Assembly: GCA_002914805.1 (NCBI GenBank)
Contig: JXTB01000092.1
Span: 771,953 to 835,952, forward strand
DNA: 64,000 bases
Reading direction: 5' to 3'
DNA from: Parasponia andersonii
Lineage: Eukaryota > Streptophyta > Magnoliopsida > Rosales > Cannabaceae
The translations under genes were made by a program, and so were the position numbers. Positions within the stretch are counted from its first letter, which is position 1; each line of letters opens with the position of its first letter. Shown here piece by piece: positions 46,423-57,103 of this stretch. Below the pieces are notes generated by a model. That model was not told the DNA's origin. It ran no database searches and worked only from the letters and a program-made list of their open reading frames with translations.

Positions 46423-47792
46423 TAAAGCTGCTTAAAACTTCGAATAACGAAAAGAAGAAAATTCGAAGCTTGAAAATATAAATGGGAGGTAGCCTAGACA
46501 AGGTCGGTGGAGATTCCAATTCAGGAGTCGGAGAGGCCTAGGAGAAGGATTAATCTACCGTGTTTTTTTTTTTTTTTTTTTTTTTGGGGGGGGGTCGAAG
46601 CAACTCGGAAAATGTTGGAAAACGAGCTTAAATGAAACTACTTTGCCACGTGGGTATCTCTGGTTGGTCACCCGAGAGCCAAGCTGACGTGGACATGCTT
46701 TTGTTTAGAGCCAGGAGGCTCGTGACCGTTATCAGTTTGCCACGCTTTCCCCTCCGTTTGACACAGGCATTTGGTAGATCTAGGGCGTTGGATGATATTT
46801 TAACGGTGAACATATGTGCCCAGTGGTGACACGTGTGCGTCCACGTAGGTGCCATCTGGCTGAAAATTTTGAACTTTCTTTTTATTTCTTCGCAGTTTCT
46901 AATTTCATTTTTTCGGTCAAATAATAGCTGCCGTAACAAATTTTCCAAAGAAAAAAAAAAAAAAAAAGGAGGAGAGAGCATTACGTTTGACTACCAATTT
47001 TAAGAAAACGACGGTAAGTTGGACGTACAAAAAAACGACAAGAAAAACCGAAAACGACTTAAAGAGTCAAAAGCAACAAAAAGTTCGAACAAACGACGAT
47101 TAAAGAGCAAATGAGAAGAAGAAGGACATAAAACGTACTAGCAACAATCAGACTTCAACACAGAAAACGACAGCAATGAAGACTTGAAAAAAAAAAAACT
47201 AATAATAATAATTAAAAAAAAAAAACCATAAAATCAGAGATGGCCAGCACAGTTTTTTATTTTCACTCATTTATTTATGTTGTTACTTTCTTCTAACCTT
47301 GGCCAACACAATGTTATAAATTTATTAGTCATTTGTCGTATCATGAAACTCATTACTGACGGGAACTGGACAATTCCTACTCAATAAAAGCATACATACA
47401 TGTAAAGGCTTGTTAAACTTGTCATTTCCGATTTGCATTACACCCTTAAAACTAAAATTCGAAATTAGCTCGTATTCCAAGAAGAAAAGTGTATATATAG
47501 TATATACAAATGCTAGAACAAAATCCTGGTAAGATGGGGTAGCCAATGGTCTTAGGCTGATAAGATCATCCGAGGCACTGGGTGGCTCTATCTACATACT
47601 TGAAAGCAAAAGAACAAAGACTAAGCAAGCTGTCTAACCTCTACAGAGGATCAACTTCAATGTTTTCTGCATAAAAGGAATCATGTATCGCTTTAACAAA
47701 GTAACAAAGTCTAATCTACAAACTTTCATGTTCATAATATGTATTTAAATTTGTTAAAATGAAAAAGAAAATGCCAAATTTAATTACAAGTA
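46423..47792. other. DGAT3 upstream region and LdpA-like 3' flank
   Basis: Contains the DGAT3 promoter, with a T26-like run and a G run at about 46562-46592, and further A runs at 46951-46967 and 47188-47225. Plus-strand frames around 46632 are not supported by homology. No other gene seen. Confidence 0.5.
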
Positions 47793-50654
47793 CTATTGTG
47801 GAAGTATTAGTGATGTGTCATAATATTTGACTGTTCCAACTAAAGAAATGGCTTCTTTGAGTGCTTGAAGTAGATGCTCTGGATGTTCCTCGATATGAGT
47901 AGCACCTTGCTGAGACTGCATAGTACTCAAGATTCTTCCAACAATCTGAAAAGTTGGGGACATAGTAACTCAATACTAAGCAGATTTAGAGAGCCTTAAA
48001 CATTTACGTGGATGCAAATGAAAATAAGACTAACCTTTCGTGCATAGCCACCATAAGCAACACCCGCAACCAAAGATTGCAATGAGCTAGAAGATCCAGC
48101 CTTCCGTTTTTCATCACTTGAGTTATCTTGGATAAACGGGAAAGATTATTAGATCAACAGAAACATAAAAAGTGAAATAAAAGAGGAAGACAAGGAGGAA
48201 AATGAGAGGGGCGATCATACCGGAAAAGGACGATTTTGTTTTAAAGAGTCCAGCTTTCTTCAACCCATCAACTGTGTAAGCATTAGTGCCACCCGCCAAC
48301 TGAAGAAAACCTGCAAGTCAAGGAAATGATGCAACAGCTGCGTGCCAAGAGCAAAGTTGAATACTGAGAAAAATGCAGCAAAATTTACACAAACCATTAG
48401 GCCTTTCTTGACTAGCAGCCAAGCGAAGAGCAAAAGCAATTGATTCCCTTGTGGCACCTCGACCAATATCTCCACTCATTGGGCGGCCATCCAACTGCAG
48501 TTCACAATGCCAAACTAAATAGTTGGATTTCCGGTAGACTATTTTAGGTTTTATAACATGATTTAAAAATCATTTCAAACAATAGTACCAAGTTTCAAGC
48601 AGTTGAAGACAGACCTGCCACAGATTTAAGCAATGTAAATGTGGTTTCATAATGGAATACATAGTATTCATTGAAGTAATGGTTGTCTCACCAATATCAG
48701 GTAAGCTAACCTGAAAAAGGATAGAAGTTTATCTTAGAACTCCCCTATTTCCATTACATATCCAATTAAATGACTGTTCAAGTCTCTCTGAACAGTTACA
48801 TTTTACCAACAAGGATAGTTCCACGCTTACCGCAACTAGTCTGAGATATCTAATTGAATCTCCCAAATCATCCCAAAGCTCCTTAAATGGAGAAGTCTGC
48901 CTACAATGATTGATAAGGACTAATGCTTCACTGTTAAACCCAACAAAAGTGCATACATAACATCCCATAAAATCGAAAATAGTAGGTAGTTACGGATATA
49001 GTGCAAGTTTTAAAAGAGTGGCATATCGTTCCATGAAAGAACTAGTTCCTATGCAACTTCATGTATCATTAAAACTTACCTTCCACTCGTATGTATCTCT
49101 AAAGCGTCAACATCATCTCTTATGATAAGTTCAGCAGTGGCAGTGGCATCTCTTATATATGTAACCACACCTTAAACAATATGCACAAATTTTAGAATGT
49201 ATTGAATAAGTAGTGCAAGCCAAGATAAAGAATATACAATTCATTTTAATTCTATCAGTACATTGGGTTCAAATTTTATATATTGTAGGAAAGTGGCCCG
49301 GATGAAAGGAACAAAGCAGCAAAACACTAACTTATTTTATCATAGGGGCAAACTGGAAAGCAGCGGCCACATCCATAACATCGTTCAGTTAGAACTCCAC
49401 CCTGCATATTTAATGATAAATGTTATAAGGGCACCCAAGATGAGTAATTTATATATATAAAAAAAATAAGCATGTGCAAAAACCTTGAATCCGAGATGTG
49501 CACTGGCACCATGGGATAGATTTTGTGACATTGTTTCTCTATCTTCCAATGATATTGCATTAGCAGGACAAACCTTCTGACAAGGCCTCGAACAGTCAAG
49601 AGGGCAATCCTCCGGATCAAATTCTGTTAACATGTTATTTAAGTCAAAGTTAACAGATTGCAAATGACTTAAACATCATCTCTAAATCAAATCAATCATC
49701 AAATAAAATCAACGCTCTGTTTTCTCACAGTTCTCGCACAAAACAGCAACACCCAAAAATTCATTGTATATTAAACCTTAGCCTATCTTGGTATAGGGCT
49801 GTCGGAATAACTTATACTCATGCTGGCAAATTGCATTGAAAAGCAAAAGAAGGCAGCTTGTACACATATATACACGTTATATGCCTATATGCATGTTTTT
49901 AGTTCACGTAAACGTTATACAGATATTCCTAGAACATAGCTAAGACAATATGATGCATCATACACTTACCAGCCTTACGAAAATGAAGATCTTCATCATC
50001 ATTGACGCTAATCATCACCCAAGGCCTTCGAAGAGTGACAATCTCTCTAGCTACTTCAATGCCCTCATTCACAGCACTCACAACTGATGCATCTGCAGCA
50101 CAGTCTATACAATCAACTGCATCCATACGATTTATCCCATAGCCGTTATCAGCTCTAAATACCCACCAACTCAATCCCAAAACAAATCACATATATACAT
50201 ATATTTCTTTGAAAGAGTTTTCCTTTTTCACCTCCAGCAAGAGTGTAGACAAGAGAAAGATTTCTGATATCAACCACATCCTATAGCAACATACAAGAGA
50301 GTTAGTAACTTAAAAAACAATAGAGAAGACAATTGAAGCTTTTTCTCAAACGGGTTATAGGCGTTGCAGTAGTACCTCAAAGCTTGCACCGCAAATGAGC
50401 TTGACCCAGTTGCCCGTTTGGAGAGACTCTTGTGGAGAAGACGCGATTGAAGGAATCCCAATAGTCTTTACCAGGTTTTTCACATTTTTAAGCGCTATGT
50501 TGCTCTTAGTCTTAAGATTTACTCTCTCTGAAAAAGAAAAGTGTATAGTAGATAGCAAGGAATGAATAAGGAGGAGAAGAAACATGGCAAAGTTAAAGTA
50601 AGGACCTTGTTGTTTAGCTGAAACTACGGTGACTGGGGAGAACCTTAATGCCAT
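47793..50654 (-). CDS. LdpA-like iron-sulfur protein (plant homologue of cyanobacterial light-dependent period protein)
   Basis: Thirteen exons, 50654-50606, 50527-50376, 50280-50232, 50116-49970, 49623-49484, 49401-49332, 49170-49080, 48900-48831, 48710-48615, 48494-48395, 48310-48221, 48126-48035 and 47945-47793, give 432 residues. The N-terminal part (ALRFSPVTVVSAKQQ...) looks like a plastid transit peptide. Then come LICGASFEDVVDIRNLSLVY and VDCIDCAAD. A first cysteine set is spaced CPLDCSRPCQKVCP, and a canonical 4Fe-4S motif follows as CYGCGRCFPVCP. The rest matches the LdpA C-terminal domain (SGDIGRGATRESI, LQLAGGTNAYT). In cyanobacteria LdpA senses redox state and feeds light information to the circadian clock; the plant role is not known to me. 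An in-frame ATG 12 bases upstream (50666) is also possible. The lineage call rests on pattern recognition. Confidence 0.82.
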
Positions 50655-50666
50655 ATCTATGGACAT

Positions 50667-51560
50667 GGCAGAGAGATATGAGCATATATTGCCCTCAGTC
50701 TCAACTGGATAATTACATTTGGAATTTGGCGGTTCGAACAGGTAAACATGGGAATGTAAGGAGCTCTGAAGTGGGGCTTTTTGGGCTTTACATTAGACTC
50801 ATCGGCCATCTCCAATGGGTTGAAAAACATTGACCAAGACGACATGTAAAAGTCAAAACTACAACAATTTCCCTTTATTGGGAAAAGAATAAAAAAGAAG
50901 AAAAAAAAAAAAAAAGGAAGAAGAAGTTGCATTTAGCTTTATTCAAAAAAAAAAAAAATTGTGTTGCTGAATCGGACTATGAGACTTTATAAAGTACAAT
51001 ATTTATTCGGTTTACACAAATTTACGCAAAAGTATTTTGCATTGTGAAATAAACATTTAGATTAAAATTTAATTTTTCATAATAAAATAAATTAATTGTG
51101 AGTATAAATTATTAAAATAAATAAAAATATTAAAAATAAATAAATATTTGCATTTATATTCACTTTCACAGGATGAGAGTAAAGAACTATCTAAGATGGT
51201 GGGTAGGTTTTTTCCTAATGAGTATTTGGATATATTATTATGCCCCCCAAAAACGAAATTTTAATTGAAGAATACTCTTATTTATTGGTGTATAAAAATG
51301 GTAAAAAAATACAGAAAAAGCTGGCTCTCGTTTATGAATGAACTTGAGTTAGCACAAGGAGAGAGTAGAAGGGATATTATGAGAGAAAAAAAAAAAAGCC
51401 AATAAAGTCTGAAATTTGATGTATGAGTTAAATCTCGTTGATCTCTTAAAACCCATAAAGAGTCTCTTAGGCCTTGCCTTAAAACTACACCTAAAGAAAC
51501 GCCAATGGATGGTGCTATCCATCTATATCCACTACCATTTTTAAATAATGATATATTATT

Positions 51561-51561
<1 letters not shown>
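50667..51561. promoter_or_regulatory. Bidirectional spacer between the LdpA-like gene and the receptor kinase
   Basis: The two flanking genes diverge here, so both promoters and leaders should lie in this spacer. It is AT-rich with A runs at about 50897-50914 and 50945-50958. No further gene is seen. Confidence 0.5.

Positions 51562-51605
<44 letters not shown>
51562..51605. repeat. (CT)n microsatellite in the receptor kinase promoter/leader
   Basis: About 22 CT units about 390 bases before the receptor kinase ATG, followed downstream by a T run (51881-51900). CT tracts of this kind are common in plant 5' leaders. Confidence 0.95.
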
Positions 51606-51608
<3 letters not shown>

Positions 51609-51995
51609 CGTTATTCTCTAACTACCTTCTGACCTCATATTAACCAAAAAAAAAAAAAAAATGGATGAGAAAGAGAAAATGAATAAAAAAAGAAAAGAAA
51701 AGAGCAGAGGGAAATGGCTTCTTCATCCCCTGTAATTCTGGCTTCTATTTCAGATAATTCAAGGGAAAATCTTTGATCTCTACTTCTCAGTGGAAAAAAT
51801 ACCATTCCTTTTGTTGAAACCCGGAAGGAAAATCCATTTCCATCCTTCTATCTTTGTGTAAAGAAAGACATTTTCCGTCATTTTTTTTTTTTTTTTTTTT
51901 CATTTTTCCTCTGTTTTCCCCTGTTTCCCCTGTTTTCCTCTGCTCGGTTCTTGCCATCTTTCTCAATTTCCTCAAAGGGAGTTTTCCCTTTAGAT

Positions 51996-54572
51996 ATGAA
52001 AACCAATACACGTATCTTAATTTCCATCGGTTTCTTATCTATCGCATTGAATGCCATTATTGTTCTTAGTAAAAACTCGGAATCGGGTTCCGATTCTTAT
52101 GTCCTTTCTTGCGGAGCTCAGATCGAAGGCACCGATACTAATGGTCGACAATGGATACCGGATTCGAAGTTGGTGACACCTTCAGGTATTTCGATGAACG
52201 CTACGGCCTTACACCAAGATCCTTCTTTGCCTTCCCAAGTCCCTTACATGACCGCGAGAATTTTCACCTCTGAATCAACATATAACTTCTCTGTTCTGTC
52301 AAAGAAACGACTCTGGATTAGGCTCCATTTTTATCCATCTTCTTATAGCGACCTCAATCCAACTGACGCCTATTTCTCGGTCATCGCCAATGGTTTTACT
52401 CTCCTCAACAATTTCAGTGCCTCCATCACAGCTGAAGCTCTCACACAGGCCTATATCATCAAAGAATTCTCTCTTCTTCCTGTCCTGAATGGTGCTCTCA
52501 CTATCAACTTCAAGCCCTCTACCCAACAAAATGGCTCATATGCTTTTGTCAATGGAATTGAGATCATTCCCATGCAAGATATATTTCAGCCTGCGAGCTT
52601 GGTCGGTTTCTCGAGCCAGACCATCGATGTTCAAGCTTCTTCGGTTCAGACAATGTTTAGGCTTAATGTTGGTGGACAGTACATTCCGACAACTAGTGAC
52701 TCCGGTCTTAGCCGGACATGGTACGATGATTCTCCTTACATGTTTGGAGCAGCCTATGGAATAACATCGGAAGCTGGTAAGAACCTTAGCATTGATTATC
52801 CTCCCAATGTGCCAGAGTACATTGCCCCAAGGAGCGTGTACAGAACAGCTAGATCAATGGGAACTAGTTCAAGGACCAATCAGAATTATAATCTCACTTG
52901 GGTTTTCGAAGTTGATCCGAATTTCACCTACGTTGTTCGGTTCCATTTCTGTGAGCTTCAGCTCGCCAAGATCAATGAGAGAGTGTTTGATATTTTCGTC
53001 AACGACCAAACAGCTCAACACAACGCAGATGTAATTGCTTGGGCTGGAGCAACAGGAGTTCCAGTGTACAAGGATTTTGCTACTTATGTAAATGATAACA
53101 ATGGTGACAAAGAATTATGGGTTGCCCTGCATCCAGCTGTTTCGTCAAAACCCGAATACTACGACGCAATGCTGAATGGACTAGAGATTTTCAAGGTAAA
53201 TGACACCAATGGGAACCTGGCAGGGCCTAATCCTGTGCCTTCAGAAATGCGTCAAGAGGACGAGGCCGAGGCAGCTGATTCTTCTTCGTCGGGATTACGT
53301 TATGAAGCTATTGGTGGGATCGCAGGTGGTGTCGCTGGTGGTGCTGCTGGTTTCGCGGTAGTTGCTGCTGTCTGCTTTGTTGTATACCAAAAGAAGAAGA
53401 GAAAGGAAAGTGGAGAGGAGTTTTCGCCGGCTAATAATTGGTTGCCACTCTATGTAAGTTCATGCACGTCAACTTTCTCCAACCGGAGTACCAATAGTAG
53501 CCCGCTTTCGAATCTGGCGAGTCTTTGTAGACATTTTTCGCTGACAGAAATTAAGCACGGTTCGAAGAATTTCGATGAATCACAGGTTGTTGGGGTTGGA
53601 GGCTTTGGAAAAGTTTACAAGGGAACCATAGATGGAGTGATCAAAGTTGCTATGAAAAGATCAAATCCTTATTCAGCACAAGGAGTCAATGAGTTCCAAA
53701 CCGAAATCGAATTGCTTTCGAAGCTTAGACACAAGCATTTAGTCTCCTTGATTGGGTTCTGCGTGGAAGGAGGTGAGATGATTCTTGTTTATGATTACAT
53801 GTCTAATGGAACTCTAAGGGAACACCTATATGGGAGCTCAAATCCTCCATTATCATGGCAGAAGAGGTTGGAGATTTGTATTGGAGCAGCAAGAGGATTG
53901 CATTACCTTCACACTGGTGTCAATTATGCCATCATTCATAGAGATGTGAAGACTACAAACATTTTGTTGGATGAGAATTGGGATGCAAAAGTTTCCGATT
54001 TCGGGCTATCCAAACAAGGTCCTAGTCTTAATCAAAGCCATGTTAGTACAATGGTGAAGGGTAGCTTTGGATACTTGGATCCCGAATATTTTCGCAGGCA
54101 ACGGTTGACAGAAAAATCAGATGTCTACTCTTTTGGCGTTGTTCTTTTTGAAGTACTATGTGCTAGACCAGCTCTTGATGATAGCTTGCCGAAGGAACAA
54201 ATCAATCTTGCAGATTGGGTCATATACTGCCTGAAGAAAGGAACTCTTGAAGAAATTATTGATCCAAATCTTAAGGGGACAATTAATGCCGAGTGTTTGA
54301 CGAAGTTTGCTGAGACAGCTGAGAAGTGTCTAAATGATCATGGAGTTGATCGTCCATCAATGGGTGATGTCCTTTGGAACCTTGAGTATGCACTTCAATT
54401 GAATGAAAATCCTGAGTCAGCAAGAACTTTTGCAGAAGGGAATGTGAATAATGATTATGGTTCGGAGTTCACTACAATAAGCATTGAGGAGGAGAGTTCA
54501 GCTAGTGAGATAGCCGATGATTTAAACACAACTCCAGTTTTTTCGCAGTTAGTGAATCCGAAAGGAAGATGA
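51996..54572 (+). CDS. CrRLK1L receptor-like kinase, ANXUR/FERONIA clade
   Basis: A single intronless frame of 858 residues from the ATG at 51996; the open frame extends 15 codons upstream but without an ATG. A signal peptide (TRILISIGFLSIALNAIIVL) precedes two malectin-like domains (about 35-415) with YVLSCGAQIEGTD, FRLNVGGQYIP, TWYDDSPYMF, FHFCELQLAKINERVF and LNGLEIFKVND. A transmembrane helix lies at about 438-466. The kinase domain spans about 530-805: VGGFGKVYKG, VAMK, HRDVKTTN, DFGLSK, GSFGYLDPEYF, with no missing catalytic residue. The C-terminus FSQLVNPKGR is the FER/ANX tail. LVGFSSQTID and GTLEEIIDPNLKG favour ANXUR, whose Arabidopsis members keep pollen tubes intact by sensing RALF peptides with LLG co-receptors. 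FERONIA-like function in other tissues cannot be excluded. Confidence 0.93.
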   Translation: MKTNTRILISIGFLSIALNAIIVLSKNSESGSDSYVLSCGAQIEGTDTNGRQWIPDSKLVTPSGISMNATALHQDPSLPSQVPYMTARIFTSESTYNFSVLSKKRLWIRLHFYPSSYSDLNPTDAYFSVIANGFTLLNNFSASITAEALTQAYIIKEFSLLPVLNGALTINFKPSTQQNGSYAFVNGIEIIPMQDIFQPASLVGFSSQTIDVQASSVQTMFRLNVGGQYIPTTSDSGLSRTWYDDSPYMFGAAYGITSEAGKNLSIDYPPNVPEYIAPRSVYRTARSMGTSSRTNQNYNLTWVFEVDPNFTYVVRFHFCELQLAKINERVFDIFVNDQTAQHNADVIAWAGATGVPVYKDFATYVNDNNGDKELWVALHPAVSSKPEYYDAMLNGLEIFKVNDTNGNLAGPNPVPSEMRQEDEAEAADSSSSGLRYEAIGGIAGGVAGGAAGFAVVAAVCFVVYQKKKRKESGEEFSPANNWLPLYVSSCTSTFSNRSTNSSPLSNLASLCRHFSLTEIKHGSKNFDESQVVGVGGFGKVYKGTIDGVIKVAMKRSNPYSAQGVNEFQTEIELLSKLRHKHLVSLIGFCVEGGEMILVYDYMSNGTLREHLYGSSNPPLSWQKRLEICIGAARGLHYLHTGVNYAIIHRDVKTTNILLDENWDAKVSDFGLSKQGPSLNQSHVSTMVKGSFGYLDPEYFRRQRLTEKSDVYSFGVVLFEVLCARPALDDSLPKEQINLADWVIYCLKKGTLEEIIDPNLKGTINAECLTKFAETAEKCLNDHGVDRPSMGDVLWNLEYALQLNENPESARTFAEGNVNNDYGSEFTTISIEEESSASEIADDLNTTPVFSQLVNPKGR

Positions 54573-55650
54573 TTAGGAAAGTTACTTCACATTTGTTAGT
54601 ACTTTTTTTTTTTTCCCTTTTGTTGCTAGAAACTTTTGTATAGTTAGTTGTGAAAGATGATGCTTCTCTCAGTTTCTTCTCATTGGGGCAAAGAAAAATG
54701 AAAAACAAGAAACTCTTGCAAATATGTGCTTGTGGATATCTATTTTCATTTGTTCTTGTCATTATTTTTTAGCAGAAGTCTTAGATTGTGAAATATTTGT
54801 TAAAAGAGTTTTAAGTAGTAGTTCTCAAATAAATGCTGCTCTAATAAGATGCATGGTGCTTATACCACCGAGTAAATAAATCAAGAAAAATGAAATAGCC
54901 ATTGAAGTTATGGAGTTTTCTTCCCAAGTACATTAGCATACAAAGGAAGAGTATCAAAATCACGAACCAGCCAAAGGAGACAGAATCTATCCTCATTCCC
55001 ATACATTACATTCTGGCTCATGCCATGTTTGACGAACCCCATTTTCCTTTTACCAAGGGTGACCCCAAATATATTCCTAGGAGACTACGAAGTTTGACAC
55101 CAAGTATTTAAGAGATCTCTACAGAGATAGAGAGGGAAGAATCATACATAAAACATAATGCAGATTTTGCTAACAATATTTTGTCATTTTCTCCTTCAAA
55201 ATCTGATGCTGCTGACTAGAGACTATACCATTCTTCCATTGCAAGACGGCCCCACATTTTTAGCTCGAGATAAAAGGAACAAAGGGAAGTCTCTTTCTTA
55301 CTTTCTCTTAGCTTAGTAGAAAAGAATGTTGCAAAATGAAGCCCAGAAATTCACACCTAACTTACATCCACCAGAGGCAGCCACATCAAAGTCTTTGAAT
55401 TCTTAGTCAAAAGTCAGCGAGACAATTCACAACATATTCTGGCAAATGGTAGATAAAAGACAAAAATTGACAGCTATATATACTAAAATATCATATAGCA
55501 TTGAAAAGTAAAGAAACTTGAGGTTTATACTGATAGTAATGACAAAAGAAGATGTGTAGTGATAAACTTCGGAAATTTGGATTCATGGAAGCTGCTATGC
55601 TTTCCTTGGTGCAACTTTCTTCATTCTATTTATTCATCTCTCTGTGGGAC
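54573..55650. other. Convergent intergenic space
   Basis: This lies between the receptor kinase stop and the TPD1-like stop and should hold both 3' untranslated regions. No gene or repeat is recognised. Confidence 0.55.
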
Positions 55651-56342
55651 TCAGCAAAACTTGGCAGATCTTAAGGAAAGAGGGTACATGAAGGAGTTTG
55701 AGTATGTGAATCTGATAATCTGGCTCGTTTTCAAAGGCTTTCCTTCATTAATCAAGCAATCATCATAGGAGAGCCTCTTAAAGGTCATTGGGCCAATGAT
55801 TCTTGCAGAAGCAAACCAACCACAGTGGAGATGGATATTTGAAGGAGCACATCCACAAACACAGGTGTTGACAATCTGTACTGTGTAATCTGGGATCCCA
55901 GTTGTTGAATCTCTGCTCTGAGATATTCTTATATCTTTGCTTGTACAACTGCCTGATAAAGATAGAACCAAAAATTAGAAGGCAAATAAACTCTTTAAGA
56001 AAGACCCAGAAAACTTGTGATCATCTTCTTTACCATGTGCTAAAAGCTTTCTGTGGCTTGAGTTAGCCGGCTTAAAGTTCTTTGCTGCTGTGTGGTTGTT
56101 ATCATCAAGGAATGAAGGCAAAGAACTTTGTGAAGGAACTAAAAGAAGACAAGGAGAAAAAAGGTCATGTTAGTAGGTTAATGAAAGAAGGACGTATAGA
56201 AGAAATAAGTCAAGCGAAAGAAAGAAAGCTTGAGAAAGAAACCGTCTACTGTTGACATTGTACTACCAGAATATATCCCATGATTCCTGAGTACAATCAT
56301 AAGCACAAACAAGTAGAGAAAGCACAGAAGAGAGTAGCTCAT
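55651..56342 (-). CDS. TPD1: TPD1-like secreted cysteine-rich protein (Tapetum Determinant 1 family)
   Basis: Three exons, 56342-56243, 56138-56034 and 55952-55651, join in frame to 168 residues. The N-terminus is hydrophobic (SLLCFLYLFVLMIVL), a signal peptide or anchor. A variable linker follows and ends in HRKLLAHGSC. The conserved TPD1 domain (about 68-168) has SCTSKDIRISQS, IPDYTVQIVNTC, LHCGWF, DYDDCL-type LSYDDCLINEG and FTYSNSFMYPLSL. Family members are small apoplastic ligands. TPD1 of Arabidopsis and its rice homologue bind the EMS1/MSP1 receptor kinase to specify anther tapetum and limit sporogenous cells. The basic KLL region before the domain resembles the known processing zone. 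Seven cysteines lie in the mature part. The length fits the family (about 160-180). Which paralogue this is cannot be decided here. Confidence 0.88.
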
Positions 56343-57067
56343 GATGTTTTTTTTCCCCCCTTCCTTAAAGGAAGGTGGAATTGTGAGCAGGGTTTTGGAG
56401 TTTGGCTGCTGATGTGCCTCCTTTGGCCTTTTTTCAAATCCACTAAGTGGAAACCAAAACTGAAGCACAAATAAACTAGAGGAGGGTTTTGTAGGGTTGG
56501 TGAGCTCCCAACTGATTCTTTTATACGAGAATGGTTAATGTTCCCTCAAGAACCAAGTACAACAAGGTAGTTCAAAGAAGGTTGAGGACCACACATCTAG
56601 CTAGCTAGTTTCACTCTTAACAGTCTTCCTTTTATCCTGTTTTACTGGTTCCTTTTTTCTTATCAAGATAAAAAAAACACTGTAGGCATTAAATGCTCAA
56701 TGTCGAAAGCTTTTCTTTGATTCTTTCCATGACTATTACATAAGGGTAAATGGGTAACAAGCTGTTACAGGAGTCAAGACACTTCTTTTTCACTTTTTAC
56801 CCTGAATAAAATTCTCTCCTTTTTTTTTTCGAAAGAAAAGGACCACGTTTGGAAAGAAGAATATCAAAATTCAAAATGGAAACCAAATAAGAAAAATGTA
56901 TTAATGACTGCATGAAAACATATGTAATGTACCCTTTTGTTGTATTCTTGAAAGTGGAATAACATTTTGGTCAAAAAGGCAAATCTTCATTTTCTATTCC
57001 ACACGCTCAACAGGTCAACTTCATCTCATTCTTTCTTTCATTCTTGTTAAATATTCCAAATTCAATT

Positions 57068-57070
<3 letters not shown>
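56343..57070. promoter_or_regulatory. TPD1-like promoter region
   Basis: The upstream region of the TPD1-like gene on the minus strand. It is ordinary AT-rich DNA with no coding support. Confidence 0.45.

Positions 57071-57102
<32 letters not shown>
57071..57102. repeat. (CT)n microsatellite
   Basis: About 16 CT units, roughly 730 bases upstream of the TPD1-like ATG. Confidence 0.95.
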
Positions 57103-57103
<1 letters not shown>

